DNA of 64,000 nucleotides, taken from Candidatus Azobacteroides sp. (GTDB taxonomy: Bacteria; Bacteroidota; Bacteroidia; Bacteroidales; Azobacteroidaceae). Below, piece after piece: positions 28,113 through 36,703 of the stretch; within the stretch, counting starts at the first letter, position 1; every line of letters starts with the position of its first letter. The stretch is taken from positions 1 through 64,000 of the forward strand of contig WRFZ01000179.1 in NCBI GenBank assembly GCA_009778655.1, in the 5' to 3' direction. The notes beneath the pieces are model-generated. The model saw only the letters and a list, made by a program, of their open reading frames with translations. It made no database searches and was not told where the DNA came from. The position numbers and the translations under genes are program-made.

Positions 28113-29468
28113 ATGGCTACATGGATTAATGATTGGAACCCCGAAGATAATCATTTTTGGGAATCGAAAGGAAAGAAAATAGCGTGGAACACGCTGACGA
28201 TTACTACTATTTCGTTGCTTCTTTCTTTCGTCGTTTGGTATTTGATGAGTGGTATAGTAACTAAACTGCCGGGAGTCGGATTTAATTTCACGGAAAGGCA
28301 GTTATTCTGGTTGGCTGCGTTGCCCGGATTGGCTGCCGGATTTTTACGAATCATACATTCCTTTTTAATTCCGATTTACGGAACACGACATACGATAACG
28401 ATTTCAACCATAATTAAGTTGATTCCGGTTATCGGATTAATGATGGCTGTTATGAATGTGAATACTCCGTTTTGGGTATTTGCGGTACTATCGTTTACCA
28501 CCGGTTTCGGAGGCGGCGACTTTTCTTCGTTTATGCCTTCTACCAATTTGTTTTTCCCGGCGCGTTTGAAAGGAACCGCTTTAGGAATCCAAGCGGGTAT
28601 CGGTAATTTCGGAGTAAGCGTAGTCCAATTTTTAGTTCCGGCACTATTGGGAGTAGCAATCGTAGGAGCTCCTCAGATGTTGAAAACAACCAATGTGGCT
28701 ACCCACGAAGTAACGACCAAAGCGATCTATTTGCAAAGCCCGATCGTTATTCTTATTCCGCTCTTAATCATCATGACCATCGTATGTTGGATATGGTTAA
28801 AAAGTATTCCTTTGAAACGAACATTTAAAGAACAAATGGGTATTTTCAAAATTAAACATACGTGGTTTTGTACCATTACTTATATTATGACTTTCGGAAC
28901 TTTTTCCGGCTTGGCAGCCGCTTTCCCGTTGATGATAAAATCGTTGTACGGAGGTTTCGAAGGCGGACCGGATCCGTTGAAATACGCATTTTACGGTCCT
29001 CTGATCGGTTCTGCAAGCAGAGTATTGTTTGGATTCGTGGCAGATAAAGTGGGAGGTGCTGTATTAACCACCATTACCGGTATCGGATTTGTCGTTTGTA
29101 TTGCTATTATGGTTCAAACAGGCGCAGTAGCTCCGACTTCCTTAGACCAATTCCACATTTTCCTATGGACGATGCTGATCATGTTCTTCTTCTCGGGAGT
29201 AGGTAATGCAGCTACATTCAGACAATATCCTATTATATTTAAAAGTAATTCCGTACATGGCGCAGGCGTTATCGGATGGACAGCCGCTATTGCATCTTTC
29301 GGACCTTTTGTTTTTTCAAACATCATCGGTTCTGAACTTCAAAGTACCGCAGCAGCAGGCCATAAAGGCGTTAACACTTTTTTCTGGGGACTGCTGGTAT
29401 TTTCTGTAATAGCAACTATTATTAACTGGTATTACTATCAAAGGAAAGGATGCGAAAGACCGAGTTAA
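28113..29468 (+). CDS. narK: NarK-type nitrate/nitrite transporter (second copy)
   Basis: Second MFS transporter of the NarK family, 451 residues with about 12 helices and no insertion. The helix 5 signature reads ALGIQAGIGNFGVSVVQFLVPALLG (about 153-177, shown in pieces). A loop motif GFVADKVGGAV lies near residue 307. Its sequence differs clearly from the first copy. The pair may therefore mirror the NarK1 (nitrate/proton symport) and NarK2 (nitrate/nitrite exchange) split known where both occur, with nitrite leaving as product. Which copy does which cannot be told here. The 45-base gap to the next gene is filled by a heptanucleotide repeat. Confidence 0.86.
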   Translation: MATWINDWNPEDNHFWESKGKKIAWNTLTITTISLLLSFVVWYLMSGIVTKLPGVGFNFTERQLFWLAALPGLAAGFLRIIHSFLIPIYGTRHTITISTIIKLIPVIGLMMAVMNVNTPFWVFAVLSFTTGFGGGDFSSFMPSTNLFFPARLKGTALGIQAGIGNFGVSVVQFLVPALLGVAIVGAPQMLKTTNVATHEVTTKAIYLQSPIVILIPLLIIMTIVCWIWLKSIPLKRTFKEQMGIFKIKHTWFCTITYIMTFGTFSGLAAAFPLMIKSLYGGFEGGPDPLKYAFYGPLIGSASRVLFGFVADKVGGAVLTTITGIGFVVCIAIMVQTGAVAPTSLDQFHIFLWTMLIMFFFSGVGNAATFRQYPIIFKSNSVHGAGVIGWTAAIASFGPFVFSNIIGSELQSTAAAGHKGVNTFFWGLLVFSVIATIINWYYYQRKGCERPS

Positions 29469-29474
29469 GAAGTC

Positions 29475-29516
29475 AATTATAAATTATGAATTATGAATTA
29501 TAAATTATGAGTTATG
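29475..29516 (+). repeat. Heptanucleotide tandem repeat (AATTATR) containing a start codon
   Basis: Units in register: AATTATA, AATTATG, AATTATG, AATTATA, AATTATG and AGTTATG. The last unit's ATG (29514-29516) is the start codon of the cytochrome b-like gene, so repeat sequence replaces any ordinary ribosome-binding region. Confidence 0.88.
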
Positions 29517-30554
29517 GCTAAATCGGAGAATACGCTTAGCAGAAGCGCATTGGTTAAAGCAATTATTGCTTCTGTTCTTCTTATAATATTGGTTTTCTTG
29601 GGATCCGGGAATTTCCGGGAATTGGATGCAGCCTTGATTCCTTATTTATTGGGAGTAATTCTTGCCGTTTTCGGTATTACCTACCGTCTTTCGGTTTGGC
29701 TGCAACGCCCGCCGACCCGATTGTATTGGAAACGTATGGGGAAACTTTCGTTGGCTCATCCGATAAAGTTCATTCAACTGCTTTTTAGAAACCTCATTTT
29801 TCAAAAATTCATTTATTCGAGAGGTAAAGACCGTTGGATAGGACATTTCTTGATGTCAATCGGATGTATCGCCGCTTTCGGCGTCACCATTCCATTGACT
29901 TTCGGATGGATCGGTTTTGTTCTGAAATCCGGTTCCCTGACAGGATACGAAGCCCATATGTTCGGATTTAAAGCAATGAGCTTTCAATTAGGATCTTTTA
30001 TCGCTTATATGCTCTTTCACGTTTTAATTTTCTGCTCCATAGCTGTAATTATCGGTGCAATGATCATGTTGAGAAGACGAATGACCGAGGAAGGATTGGT
30101 CGCCACTCAAACTTTTGAAGGCGATTTGCTTCCGTTGCTTTTGATAATTGCCGTTGCGGCTACGGGACTCGGAATCGCTTTTGATTATATGTTTTTGGAC
30201 GGAAAAGTTCACCAATTCATGTCGGTAACGCATGCCGTAACCGTCATTCTGTTCTTATTATGGATTCCGTTCGGCAAATTCATTCATATTGTTCAACGTC
30301 CGATGCAGATAGGAGTGAATATTTACAAAATGGAAGGCGAAAAACAAGGGATGGCGGTATGCCCTCTTACGAAAGAAGAATTTGCCACCAAGATGCACAT
30401 CGCCGATTTGAAAGAAGTAACCTTGGAAACGGGATTTGATTTCAGATTGAAAAACGGTGACAATCATTTGAATTACAGCCCCGAAGGAAAGCGATCGCTT
30501 TTAGCTAAAGCTCACTTGAAAGCAAGAGAAGATGCGGGAAGTTATTTTGGATAA
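29514..30554 (+). CDS. NarI-like membrane cytochrome b subunit
   Basis: Integral membrane protein of 346 residues with about six helices (about 12-31, 38-63, 107-137, 156-186, 204-227, 235-260) and a soluble C-terminal tail. Histidines lie in or near helices: H111 (helix 3), H169 (helix 4), H233, H240 and H258 (helix 6). The H240/H258 spacing resembles the paired heme ligands in NarI helix V. I read it as a b-type, quinol-oxidising anchor for the molybdenum enzyme encoded next. The assignment rests on topology, His placement and context more than on strong sequence similarity. The start is the ATG inside the heptad repeat. Confidence 0.68.
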   Translation: MAKSENTLSRSALVKAIIASVLLIILVFLGSGNFRELDAALIPYLLGVILAVFGITYRLSVWLQRPPTRLYWKRMGKLSLAHPIKFIQLLFRNLIFQKFIYSRGKDRWIGHFLMSIGCIAAFGVTIPLTFGWIGFVLKSGSLTGYEAHMFGFKAMSFQLGSFIAYMLFHVLIFCSIAVIIGAMIMLRRRMTEEGLVATQTFEGDLLPLLLIIAVAATGLGIAFDYMFLDGKVHQFMSVTHAVTVILFLLWIPFGKFIHIVQRPMQIGVNIYKMEGEKQGMAVCPLTKEEFATKMHIADLKEVTLETGFDFRLKNGDNHLNYSPEGKRSLLAKAHLKAREDAGSYFG

Positions 30555-30576
30555 CAGTAGAAAAAATGAATAGAAT

Positions 30577-32799
30577 ATGGCTAAACTACCTGTAAGTGAA
30601 GAAAAAATAATTGACCAATTCGGTCCTCATAAACACTACCCTCCCTTGGGTGGATTTAAGGGCGTATCCAACCCGGACAAATTGGTAAAAACGCATTGTT
30701 GCTTTTGCGGCATGCAATGCGGTATTCAATTAAAGGTAAAAGACAATAAAGTGGTAGGCTTTGAACCTTGGAAAGAATTTATTTTTAACGAAGGCCGGCT
30801 TTGCCCCAAAGGAGTACAACGTTATTTGCAGAATAATCACCCCGATCGTTTGCAGACGCCTTATAAAAGAGTAGAAGGCGTAGGCTTTGTACCTATCGAA
30901 TGGGAAGAAGCAATGTCTAAAGTCGTTTCGGAAATTCAGCGAATCCAAAAGCAATACGGCAACGATGCTTTTGCCATGCTTTCGGGAGTATCGTTAACCA
31001 ATGAAAAAAGCTACTTGCACGGAAAATTCGCTCGAGTAGCGTTAAAAACCAAAAATTTGGACTATAACGGCCGCTTATGTATGGTAAGCGCGGGAGCCGG
31101 AAACAAAAAAGCTTTCGGTTTAGACAGAGCATCCAACAACTGGAGCGATTTGAAACATGCCGAAGTGATTATGGTTGCCGGAGCCAATGTGAGCGAAACT
31201 TTCCCGACACTTACTTACCCGATTTGGGAAGCAAGAGATAACGGGGCTAAATTGATTGTTGTAGATCCGAGAGTCGTTCCTTTTGCCCGTACCGCCGATT
31301 TGCATTTAGACTTGCGGCCGGGAACCGATTCCGCCTTATTCGGCGCCATACTGAAAGTATTGGTGGACAATAATTGGATAGATAAAGATTTTATCGAAAA
31401 TTACACCAGCGGTTTTGAAGATACCGTTGCATCCATACAAGACCATACGTTGGAATGGGCGGAAAAAGTAACCGGAGTTTCTGCGGAAAAAATATATAAA
31501 GCCGCGGAAATGTGGGGCAAGGCAAAAACCAGTTTTGCTCTCCATGCGCGAGGAATTGAACATCATACCAAAGGAGTAGATAATGTGGTAAGTATGATCA
31601 ATCTGGTATTGGCGACCGGAAGAATCGGAAAACCTTACTGCGGATATGCTACGATTACCGGACAAGGAAACGGACAAGGCGGTCGGGAACAAGGACATAA
31701 ATGCGATCAGCTCCCCGGCAATCGGGATATTGAAAATCCGGAACACCGGAAATACATTGCGGAAGTTTGGGGTATTAATGAAGCTGATCTGCCGGGCAAA
31801 GGTCTCAGTGCGCATGAGATAATACATGCCATTCACAGAGGCGAGATTAAAGGACTTCTCAGTATTTGTTTCAATCCTTTGGTATCTCTTCCGAACAGCA
31901 ATTATGTTCGGGAGGCTTTGGAAAAATTGGAATTTTATGTAGCGATTGACTTCTTTTTAAGTGAAACGGGAAGGTATGCGGATATTGTATTGGCCGGTTC
32001 GCTTCACGAAGAAGAAGACGGAACGGTTACTACGGCGGAAGGAAGAGTCGTTCGAATTAATCAGGTTGTCACACCTCCCGGGAAGGCCCGCAAAGACAGC
32101 GAGATAATTAAAGAAATAGCGCGTCGTTTAGGTTCCGGTGATAAATTTAATTTTGAAAACAGTGAAGCTATTTTTAATGAAATGCGTGTGGCTTCCAAGG
32201 GAGGTACAGCCGATTATTACGGAATTACCTATGAAAAGATTGAAAAAAACATGGGCGTATTTTGGCCCTGTCCGTCTTTAGATCATCCGGGAACGCCCCG
32301 GTTGTGGGAAGACCGGAAGTTCAGAACTCCGGACGGGAAAGCTCATTTCAATCCGGCGCCTTACCGTCTGTCCGCAGAAATGCCGGACGAAGAATATCCG
32401 ATTATTTTAACGACAGGAAGGGTGGTATCGCAATACCTCAGCGGTTCTCAAACCCGCAGGATAGGGAAATTAGTGGATCAATATCCCGAACCTTTATTGG
32501 AAATTCATCCCGAACTGGCGGCAAAATACGGAATACAACAAGGAGATTTGATCCGGGTAAAGACCCGGAGAGGCGAAGTAACGCTCCCGGCTAATGTTGT
32601 AGCAACGATACGGAAAGATACCGTTTTTATCCCTTATCATTGGGGCGGATGCCATTCCGCTAATTTATTAACAAACGATAGCCTTGATCCGGTTTCCAAA
32701 ATTCCGGAATTTAAAGTATGCGCTTGTAAATTAGAAAACACAAAGGAAAAAGCTCCCGATTCGAAGCTATCAAATGCGTATCAAAGTTTTTCTCATTAA
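30577..32799 (+). CDS. Molybdopterin oxidoreductase, Nas/Nap-lineage nitrate reductase catalytic subunit
   Basis: Catalytic subunit of 740 residues. An N-terminal 4Fe-4S motif is present (C41-x2-C44-x3-C48-x27-C76, ending RLCPKG). A Cys ligand for molybdenum is at C168 in [12 protein letters not shown], as in NapA/NasA-type enzymes rather than the Asp of NarG. The [21 protein letters not shown] stretch (about 360-380) and the C-terminal molybdopterin dinucleotide-binding domain ([11 protein letters not shown]) support the nitrate reductase/formate dehydrogenase group. No Tat or Sec signal is present, so the enzyme should be cytoplasmic. Nitrate as substrate is inferred from the two adjacent NarK genes; a formate dehydrogenase-like role is the main alternative. 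Confidence 0.83.
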   Translation: MAKLPVSEEKIIDQFGPHKHYPPLGGFKGVSNPDKLVKTHCCFCGMQCGIQLKVKDNKVVGFEPWKEFIFNEGRLCPKGVQRYLQNNHPDRLQTPYKRVEGVGFVPIEWEEAMSKVVSEIQRIQKQYGNDAFAMLSGVSLTNEKSYLHGKFARVALKTKNLDYNGRLCMVSAGAGNKKAFGLDRASNNWSDLKHAEVIMVAGANVSETFPTLTYPIWEARDNGAKLIVVDPRVVPFARTADLHLDLRPGTDSALFGAILKVLVDNNWIDKDFIENYTSGFEDTVASIQDHTLEWAEKVTGVSAEKIYKAAEMWGKAKTSFALHARGIEHHTKGVDNVVSMINLVLATGRIGKPYCGYATITGQGNGQGGREQGHKCDQLPGNRDIENPEHRKYIAEVWGINEADLPGKGLSAHEIIHAIHRGEIKGLLSICFNPLVSLPNSNYVREALEKLEFYVAIDFFLSETGRYADIVLAGSLHEEEDGTVTTAEGRVVRINQVVTPPGKARKDSEIIKEIARRLGSGDKFNFENSEAIFNEMRVASKGGTADYYGITYEKIEKNMGVFWPCPSLDHPGTPRLWEDRKFRTPDGKAHFNPAPYRLSAEMPDEEYPIILTTGRVVSQYLSGSQTRRIGKLVDQYPEPLLEIHPELAAKYGIQQGDLIRVKTRRGEVTLPANVVATIRKDTVFIPYHWGGCHSANLLTNDSLDPVSKIPEFKVCACKLENTKEKAPDSKLSNAYQSFSH

Positions 32800-32810
32800 A
32801 ATACAGAATT

Positions 32811-33380
32811 ATGGTTACAACAGAATACAATAAAAATATGCAGTTCTTTACGGATATGCAACGCTGTATCGGATGCCATGCTTGTGAAGTAGCTTGTGCG
32901 GAATGCGAAACCAACGGTCAAGACACGATGATTCATATTCATTATGTGGACAGAGCCAACACCATTCAAACAACGATGCAAGTATGCATGCATTGTGACG
33001 ACCCGGTTTGCGCTAATGTATGTCCGGCCAATGCAATTGTCAAAAATGCCAACGGAGTAGTGCTTTCGGCAAATACCTCCCGTTGCTTCGGATGCTCCAA
33101 TTGCGTAATGTCTTGTCCTTTCGGCGTACCTATCAAGAAAGAAGAATCCGAATTAATGATGAAATGCAATATGTGCTACGACAGAACCGGCGCCGGACTG
33201 AGGCCCATGTGTGCAACCGTTTGTCCGAGTAACGCTTTATTCTACGGCACGCCGGAAGATATAGAAGAAAGACGTCCGCACAGTACTCCGGTAAACAAAT
33301 TTATCATCGGAGAACAGGAAATTATCACTAAAGTAAATGTAATGATGCCGAAAGGCAGTACAGAATTAACAATCCACTAA
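32811..33380 (+). CDS. Four-cluster ferredoxin-type electron transfer subunit
   Basis: Electron-transfer subunit of 189 residues in the DmsB/NrfC/NarH superfamily. Sixteen cysteines form four 4Fe-4S sites: C19/C22/C25/C29, C59/C62/C67/C71, C92/C95/C98/C102 and C119/C122/C134/C138. It has no signal peptide, matching the cytoplasmic catalytic subunit 11 bases upstream. It should wire that subunit to the membrane cytochrome. An internal ATG at residue 10 is a possible alternative start, since the family often begins just before the first cysteine motif. Confidence 0.88.
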   Translation: MVTTEYNKNMQFFTDMQRCIGCHACEVACAECETNGQDTMIHIHYVDRANTIQTTMQVCMHCDDPVCANVCPANAIVKNANGVVLSANTSRCFGCSNCVMSCPFGVPIKKEESELMMKCNMCYDRTGAGLRPMCATVCPSNALFYGTPEDIEERRPHSTPVNKFIIGEQEIITKVNVMMPKGSTELTIH

Positions 33381-33391
33381 ATAAAAGGAAA

Positions 33392-33898
33392 ATGTCGCAA
33401 GATAATAATAATAAAACCCCTGTATGGAAATCTGATTTTCCGATTAAACAAGATGAATCAACCCTCATTTCACGCAGGAAATTTACTAAATTATTGTGTT
33501 TGTTATCCGGAGGATTAGCTTTAGGAACCGGAGCGATTGCAATTAAATCCGTAGCTTGTCCTCGTGCGCGAATAGGAGGAGAATATTTTGTTTGTGAAGC
33601 GTCCGAATTACCTGTCGGAGGAATGAAGTCTTCTATTATTATCAACGATAAAACCGAAACACCTTATATCCTGATTCATTTGGCTGAAGACAAGTGGAGA
33701 TGCTTTGCACAAAAATGCACCCACTTGTCTTGTTCGGTTTTGTATCGTCCCGATATGAAGAAAATTATGTGTCCTTGCCACGAAGGAGCTTTTGATCCCG
33801 AAACCGGCGAGGTATTGCAAGGCCCGCCGCCGAGACCTTTACCGCAAATATCTGTAATTGTGCGTGAAGGGAAAGTATATCTAACCGACAAAGCATAG
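33392..33898 (+). CDS. Tat-targeted Rieske 2Fe-2S protein
   Basis: Rieske protein of 168 residues. A twin-arginine signal (SRRKFTKLL, about 27-35) is followed by a hydrophobic stretch (about 35-55), suggesting an exported, membrane-tethered domain as in QcrA. Cluster-binding motifs are CTHLSC (about 109-114) and CPCHEGAF (about 128-135). Ser replaces the usual Gly in CTHxGC. The cluster would face the periplasm while the catalytic subunit lacks export signals, so it must act on the quinol side of the complex. Spacing of 11 and 4 bases to its neighbours supports a single operon. Confidence 0.87.
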   Translation: MSQDNNNKTPVWKSDFPIKQDESTLISRRKFTKLLCLLSGGLALGTGAIAIKSVACPRARIGGEYFVCEASELPVGGMKSSIIINDKTETPYILIHLAEDKWRCFAQKCTHLSCSVLYRPDMKKIMCPCHEGAFDPETGEVLQGPPPRPLPQISVIVREGKVYLTDKA

Positions 33899-33902
33899 AA
33901 AT

Positions 33903-34175
33903 ATGAGCGATTATAGAGAAACCCAAAATTTGATACATCCGGATAAAACCAACATTCTGATGGCAACCATAGTGGTGATATTGATAGTGATAGTAACATT
34001 GCAACTATGGATCATGTACGGAGCATTGAACAGCTCGGAGGATAGTAATCAAGTGTTCGTGTGGGCAGCTTTCGGAGCTTCTTTGTTGCTGTTTATAGCA
34101 GGATTATGGTTGCTGAAATACCTTCCGGATACAAAAGCGAAAGAAGTAAAGGACCCCGACAATCCCTATGTGTAA
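33903..34175 (+). CDS. Small two-helix membrane protein of the nitrate cluster
   Basis: Protein of 90 residues with two transmembrane helices (about 18-40 and 51-70) and a charged C-terminal tail ending KDPDNPYV. I do not recognise the family. It begins four bases after the Rieske gene and overlaps moaA by eight bases, so it is tightly embedded in the operon. It is likely an accessory or structural subunit of the membrane complex, but no cofactor ligand (no His pair, no Cys) is visible to suggest a redox role. Confidence 0.7.
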   Translation: MSDYRETQNLIHPDKTNILMATIVVILIVIVTLQLWIMYGALNSSEDSNQVFVWAAFGASLLLFIAGLWLLKYLPDTKAKEVKDPDNPYV

Positions 34176-35154
34176 ATTATTTGACTCATACAACAGAGTC
34201 CATAATTATTTGCGAATCTCTTTGACGGATGATTGCAATTTTCGATGTATTTACTGCACGCCGGAAGAGAGCATACAATGCTTTTCCCGACAAGAGTTGA
34301 TGACATCGGATGAAATCTTTGAGATAGCAAAACTTTTTACGGATAACGGAACAAACAAAATCCGCCTTACCGGAGGAGAACCTCTGGTAAGGTATGATTT
34401 TGCCGAAATTGTAGAAAAATTGGCCCGATTACCGGTTGAACTTACGCTCACCACCAATGGCGCTTTGTTACACAAATACGTAAAGCTACTGAAAGAAAAC
34501 GGAGTAAAATCCGTAAACATTAGCCTTGATTCTTTTGATAATGAACGATTTAAATCCATAACTAAAAGGAATGCATTCTCTCAAGTATGGGAGAATATCC
34601 TTCTTTGTCTGAAAGAAGGCTTTTATGTTAAACTGAATGTCGTGGTTATGAAAGGCATCAATGAAGCGGAAATTCCGGATTTTATTGCCCGGACTCGAAA
34701 CTTACCGATACATGTACGGTTTATAGAATTTATGCCTTTCAGCGGAAACGATTGGGAAATAAGTCGTGTAGTTACAATGAAGGAAATGCTTTCCGCCATC
34801 GAAGAAGACTTCTTCGTTGAGAAAATACAAGATAATAAACACGATACGGCAAAAAAATACAGAGTTCGAGGTTATAAAGGAACATTCGCCTTTATAACTG
34901 CCGTGAGCCACCCTTTTTGCAATGAGTGTAACCGAATACGACTTACAGCCGACGGTAAAATAAAAAATTGTCTTTTCGGAAAAGAAAAATTCGATGTATT
35001 GGGCCCTTTGCGAAAGGGAGAAGATATTCAACCCGTTATTTCAGAATGCTTAATACGAAAACAGGATAAACCGGAAAATCGGCCGGAGAATTATAAAAAC
35101 CGGGATTCCGATTATTTGGAAGACCAATTAATGATTATTAAGATCGGAGGGTAA
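34168..35154 (+). CDS. moaA: GTP 3',8-cyclase MoaA
   Basis: Radical SAM enzyme of 328 residues that starts molybdenum cofactor synthesis from GTP. The SAM cluster motif is C23-x3-C27-x2-C30 (DDCNFRCIYCTP). The second, C-terminal cluster site is visible in HPFCNECNRIRLTADGKIKNCLFG (about 248-271, in pieces). The family's C-terminal GG is represented by a final IGG. It begins inside the end of the 90-aa gene (eight-base overlap), directly linking cofactor synthesis to the reductase operon. Confidence 0.92.
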   Translation: MCKLFDSYNRVHNYLRISLTDDCNFRCIYCTPEESIQCFSRQELMTSDEIFEIAKLFTDNGTNKIRLTGGEPLVRYDFAEIVEKLARLPVELTLTTNGALLHKYVKLLKENGVKSVNISLDSFDNERFKSITKRNAFSQVWENILLCLKEGFYVKLNVVVMKGINEAEIPDFIARTRNLPIHVRFIEFMPFSGNDWEISRVVTMKEMLSAIEEDFFVEKIQDNKHDTAKKYRVRGYKGTFAFITAVSHPFCNECNRIRLTADGKIKNCLFGKEKFDVLGPLRKGEDIQPVISECLIRKQDKPENRPENYKNRDSDYLEDQLMIIKIGG

Positions 35155-35198
35155 AATTTTTTACTCTTCGATATGTCAAAAAAAACCTATCGAATAAA

Positions 35199-36389
35199 AT
35201 GAACTTTATTACAGTACAAGAAGCGGAAACGCTTATTAAGAAAGAAATTTTTCGGACACAACCGGTAGAAAAACCGCTGTCGGAGGCTTTGCATTTTTAT
35301 TCCGCCGCGCCGGTTTACGCTCCCATAGATGTTCCTCCTTTTGATAATTCGGCTATGGACGGGTATGCTTTTGCCTACCAAGATTATGTTGATAAGAAAG
35401 AGATTAAAGTATGTTACGCCATCCAAGCCGGAGATACGAAATTACCGATTTTGCAATCGGGCGAAGCCGCTCGTATTTTTACCGGAGCGATGATACCCGA
35501 AGGCGCCGATACGGTAGTCATGCAGGAAAATACGAAAGAAGAAAACAGAATCCTTCATATCAAAGAACATACTTTTAATAAAGGAGAGAATGTCCGTCCG
35601 AGAGGTTCTCAATCCCAAAAAGGAGATTTGATTTTGGCCGAAAATGTTTTGATTAATCCGGGGACCATCGGAATGTTAGCCGGATTCGGGATTAATAAAA
35701 TACGCGTTTTTTCTTTACCGAAAGTAGAAATTATTATTACCGGAAATGAATTTGTCGAACCGGGAAAGCCGATGAAAGAAGGCCAAATTTACGAAAGTAA
35801 CGCGATTACATTGCAAGCAGTCTTGAAAGAACAAGGTATCGAGGCACAATCGCCGGTGAAAGTCCGGGATAACAAAGATGTTACTTTTCCGTCTATCAAG
35901 AAGGGTTTGGAAACGGCGGATGTCTTATTAATTACCGGAGGAATTTCCGTAGGAGAATATGACTTTGTAAAAGAATCGCTGGAAAAATCAGGCGTTGAAG
36001 AGTTGTTTTACAAAATACAACAAAAACCGGGCAAACCTCTGTTTTTCGGGAAAAAAGAGAATCATTATGTTTTTGCTTTACCCGGAAATCCGGCATCTGT
36101 ATTGATTTGTTTTTATCGCTACGTTCGGCCGTTTCTGGAAGGACTGAAAGGAAATCCGAATCCTTTTGAAAACAAGATGATTGCCCGATTAAGCGGTGAT
36201 TACAATAAAAAGAACGAACTTACCAATTTACAAAAAGGATTGTTGAAGAATGACGGTACGGTTACCGTTTTGCCTAATCAAGAATCGTATAAAATGAATG
36301 CCTTTACGGAAACAAACTGTGTGGTGGAAATTTCGGGAGAAAAGAGAAAAATGGCTGAAAATGAAAAAGTGATCGTATGGAAAATATGA
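35199..36389 (+). CDS. moeA: Molybdopterin molybdenumtransferase MoeA
   Basis: Inserts molybdate into adenylylated molybdopterin. It has 396 residues, typical length. The family signature PPFDNSAMDGYAFA lies at about 46-59. The MoCF-binding domain shows TGNEFVEPGKPMKEGQIYESN near 184 and ITGGISVGEYDFVKE near 246. The active-site segment KPGKPLFFG is near 278, and ALPGNPASV follows. The stop overlaps the next gene by 13 bases. All known partners for the final cofactor steps except a MoaD-activating enzyme are encoded downstream. Confidence 0.92.
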   Translation: MNFITVQEAETLIKKEIFRTQPVEKPLSEALHFYSAAPVYAPIDVPPFDNSAMDGYAFAYQDYVDKKEIKVCYAIQAGDTKLPILQSGEAARIFTGAMIPEGADTVVMQENTKEENRILHIKEHTFNKGENVRPRGSQSQKGDLILAENVLINPGTIGMLAGFGINKIRVFSLPKVEIIITGNEFVEPGKPMKEGQIYESNAITLQAVLKEQGIEAQSPVKVRDNKDVTFPSIKKGLETADVLLITGGISVGEYDFVKESLEKSGVEELFYKIQQKPGKPLFFGKKENHYVFALPGNPASVLICFYRYVRPFLEGLKGNPNPFENKMIARLSGDYNKKNELTNLQKGLLKNDGTVTVLPNQESYKMNAFTETNCVVEISGEKRKMAENEKVIVWKI

Positions 36390-36703
36390 AAATAGAGGGA
36401 CATATTTGGATGGACACGCCCGGTGGATTAAAAATCGGCAGAGGCAGGGCTATGCTGTTGGAGTTAATCGGGCGCACGGGTTCTATTGCCGAAGCTGCGC
36501 GAATATCGGGAATCCCTTACCGGAGAGCTTGGGAAATGATTCGGGAAATGAATAAATATGCTGCAACTTTATTGGTCGTAAAAAGCGTCGGCGGAAGAGA
36601 CGGAGGCCGGTCAACTTTGACCGATGAAGGGCGAAGAGTACTTTCAATGTTTCGAAAACTCAACCTTGATTTTGAGCAGTTCAAAAAGGTAGCGCATGAT
36701 TGA
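36377..36703 (+). CDS. Solo ModE-type winged helix DNA-binding protein
   Basis: Protein of 108 residues corresponding to the N-terminal domain of the molybdate regulator ModE. The helix-turn-helix is GSIAEAARISGIPYRRAWEMIREMN (about 35-59, shown in pieces), followed by the wing VVKSVGGRDGGRSTLTDEGRRVL. The C-terminal molybdate-binding Mop/TOBE domains of full ModE are absent. It either senses through a separate protein or responds to something else. It overlaps both moeA (13 bases) and mobA (8 bases), so it is an integral operon member and a candidate autoregulator of the cluster. Confidence 0.85.
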   Translation: MENMKIEGHIWMDTPGGLKIGRGRAMLLELIGRTGSIAEAARISGIPYRRAWEMIREMNKYAATLLVVKSVGGRDGGRSTLTDEGRRVLSMFRKLNLDFEQFKKVAHD

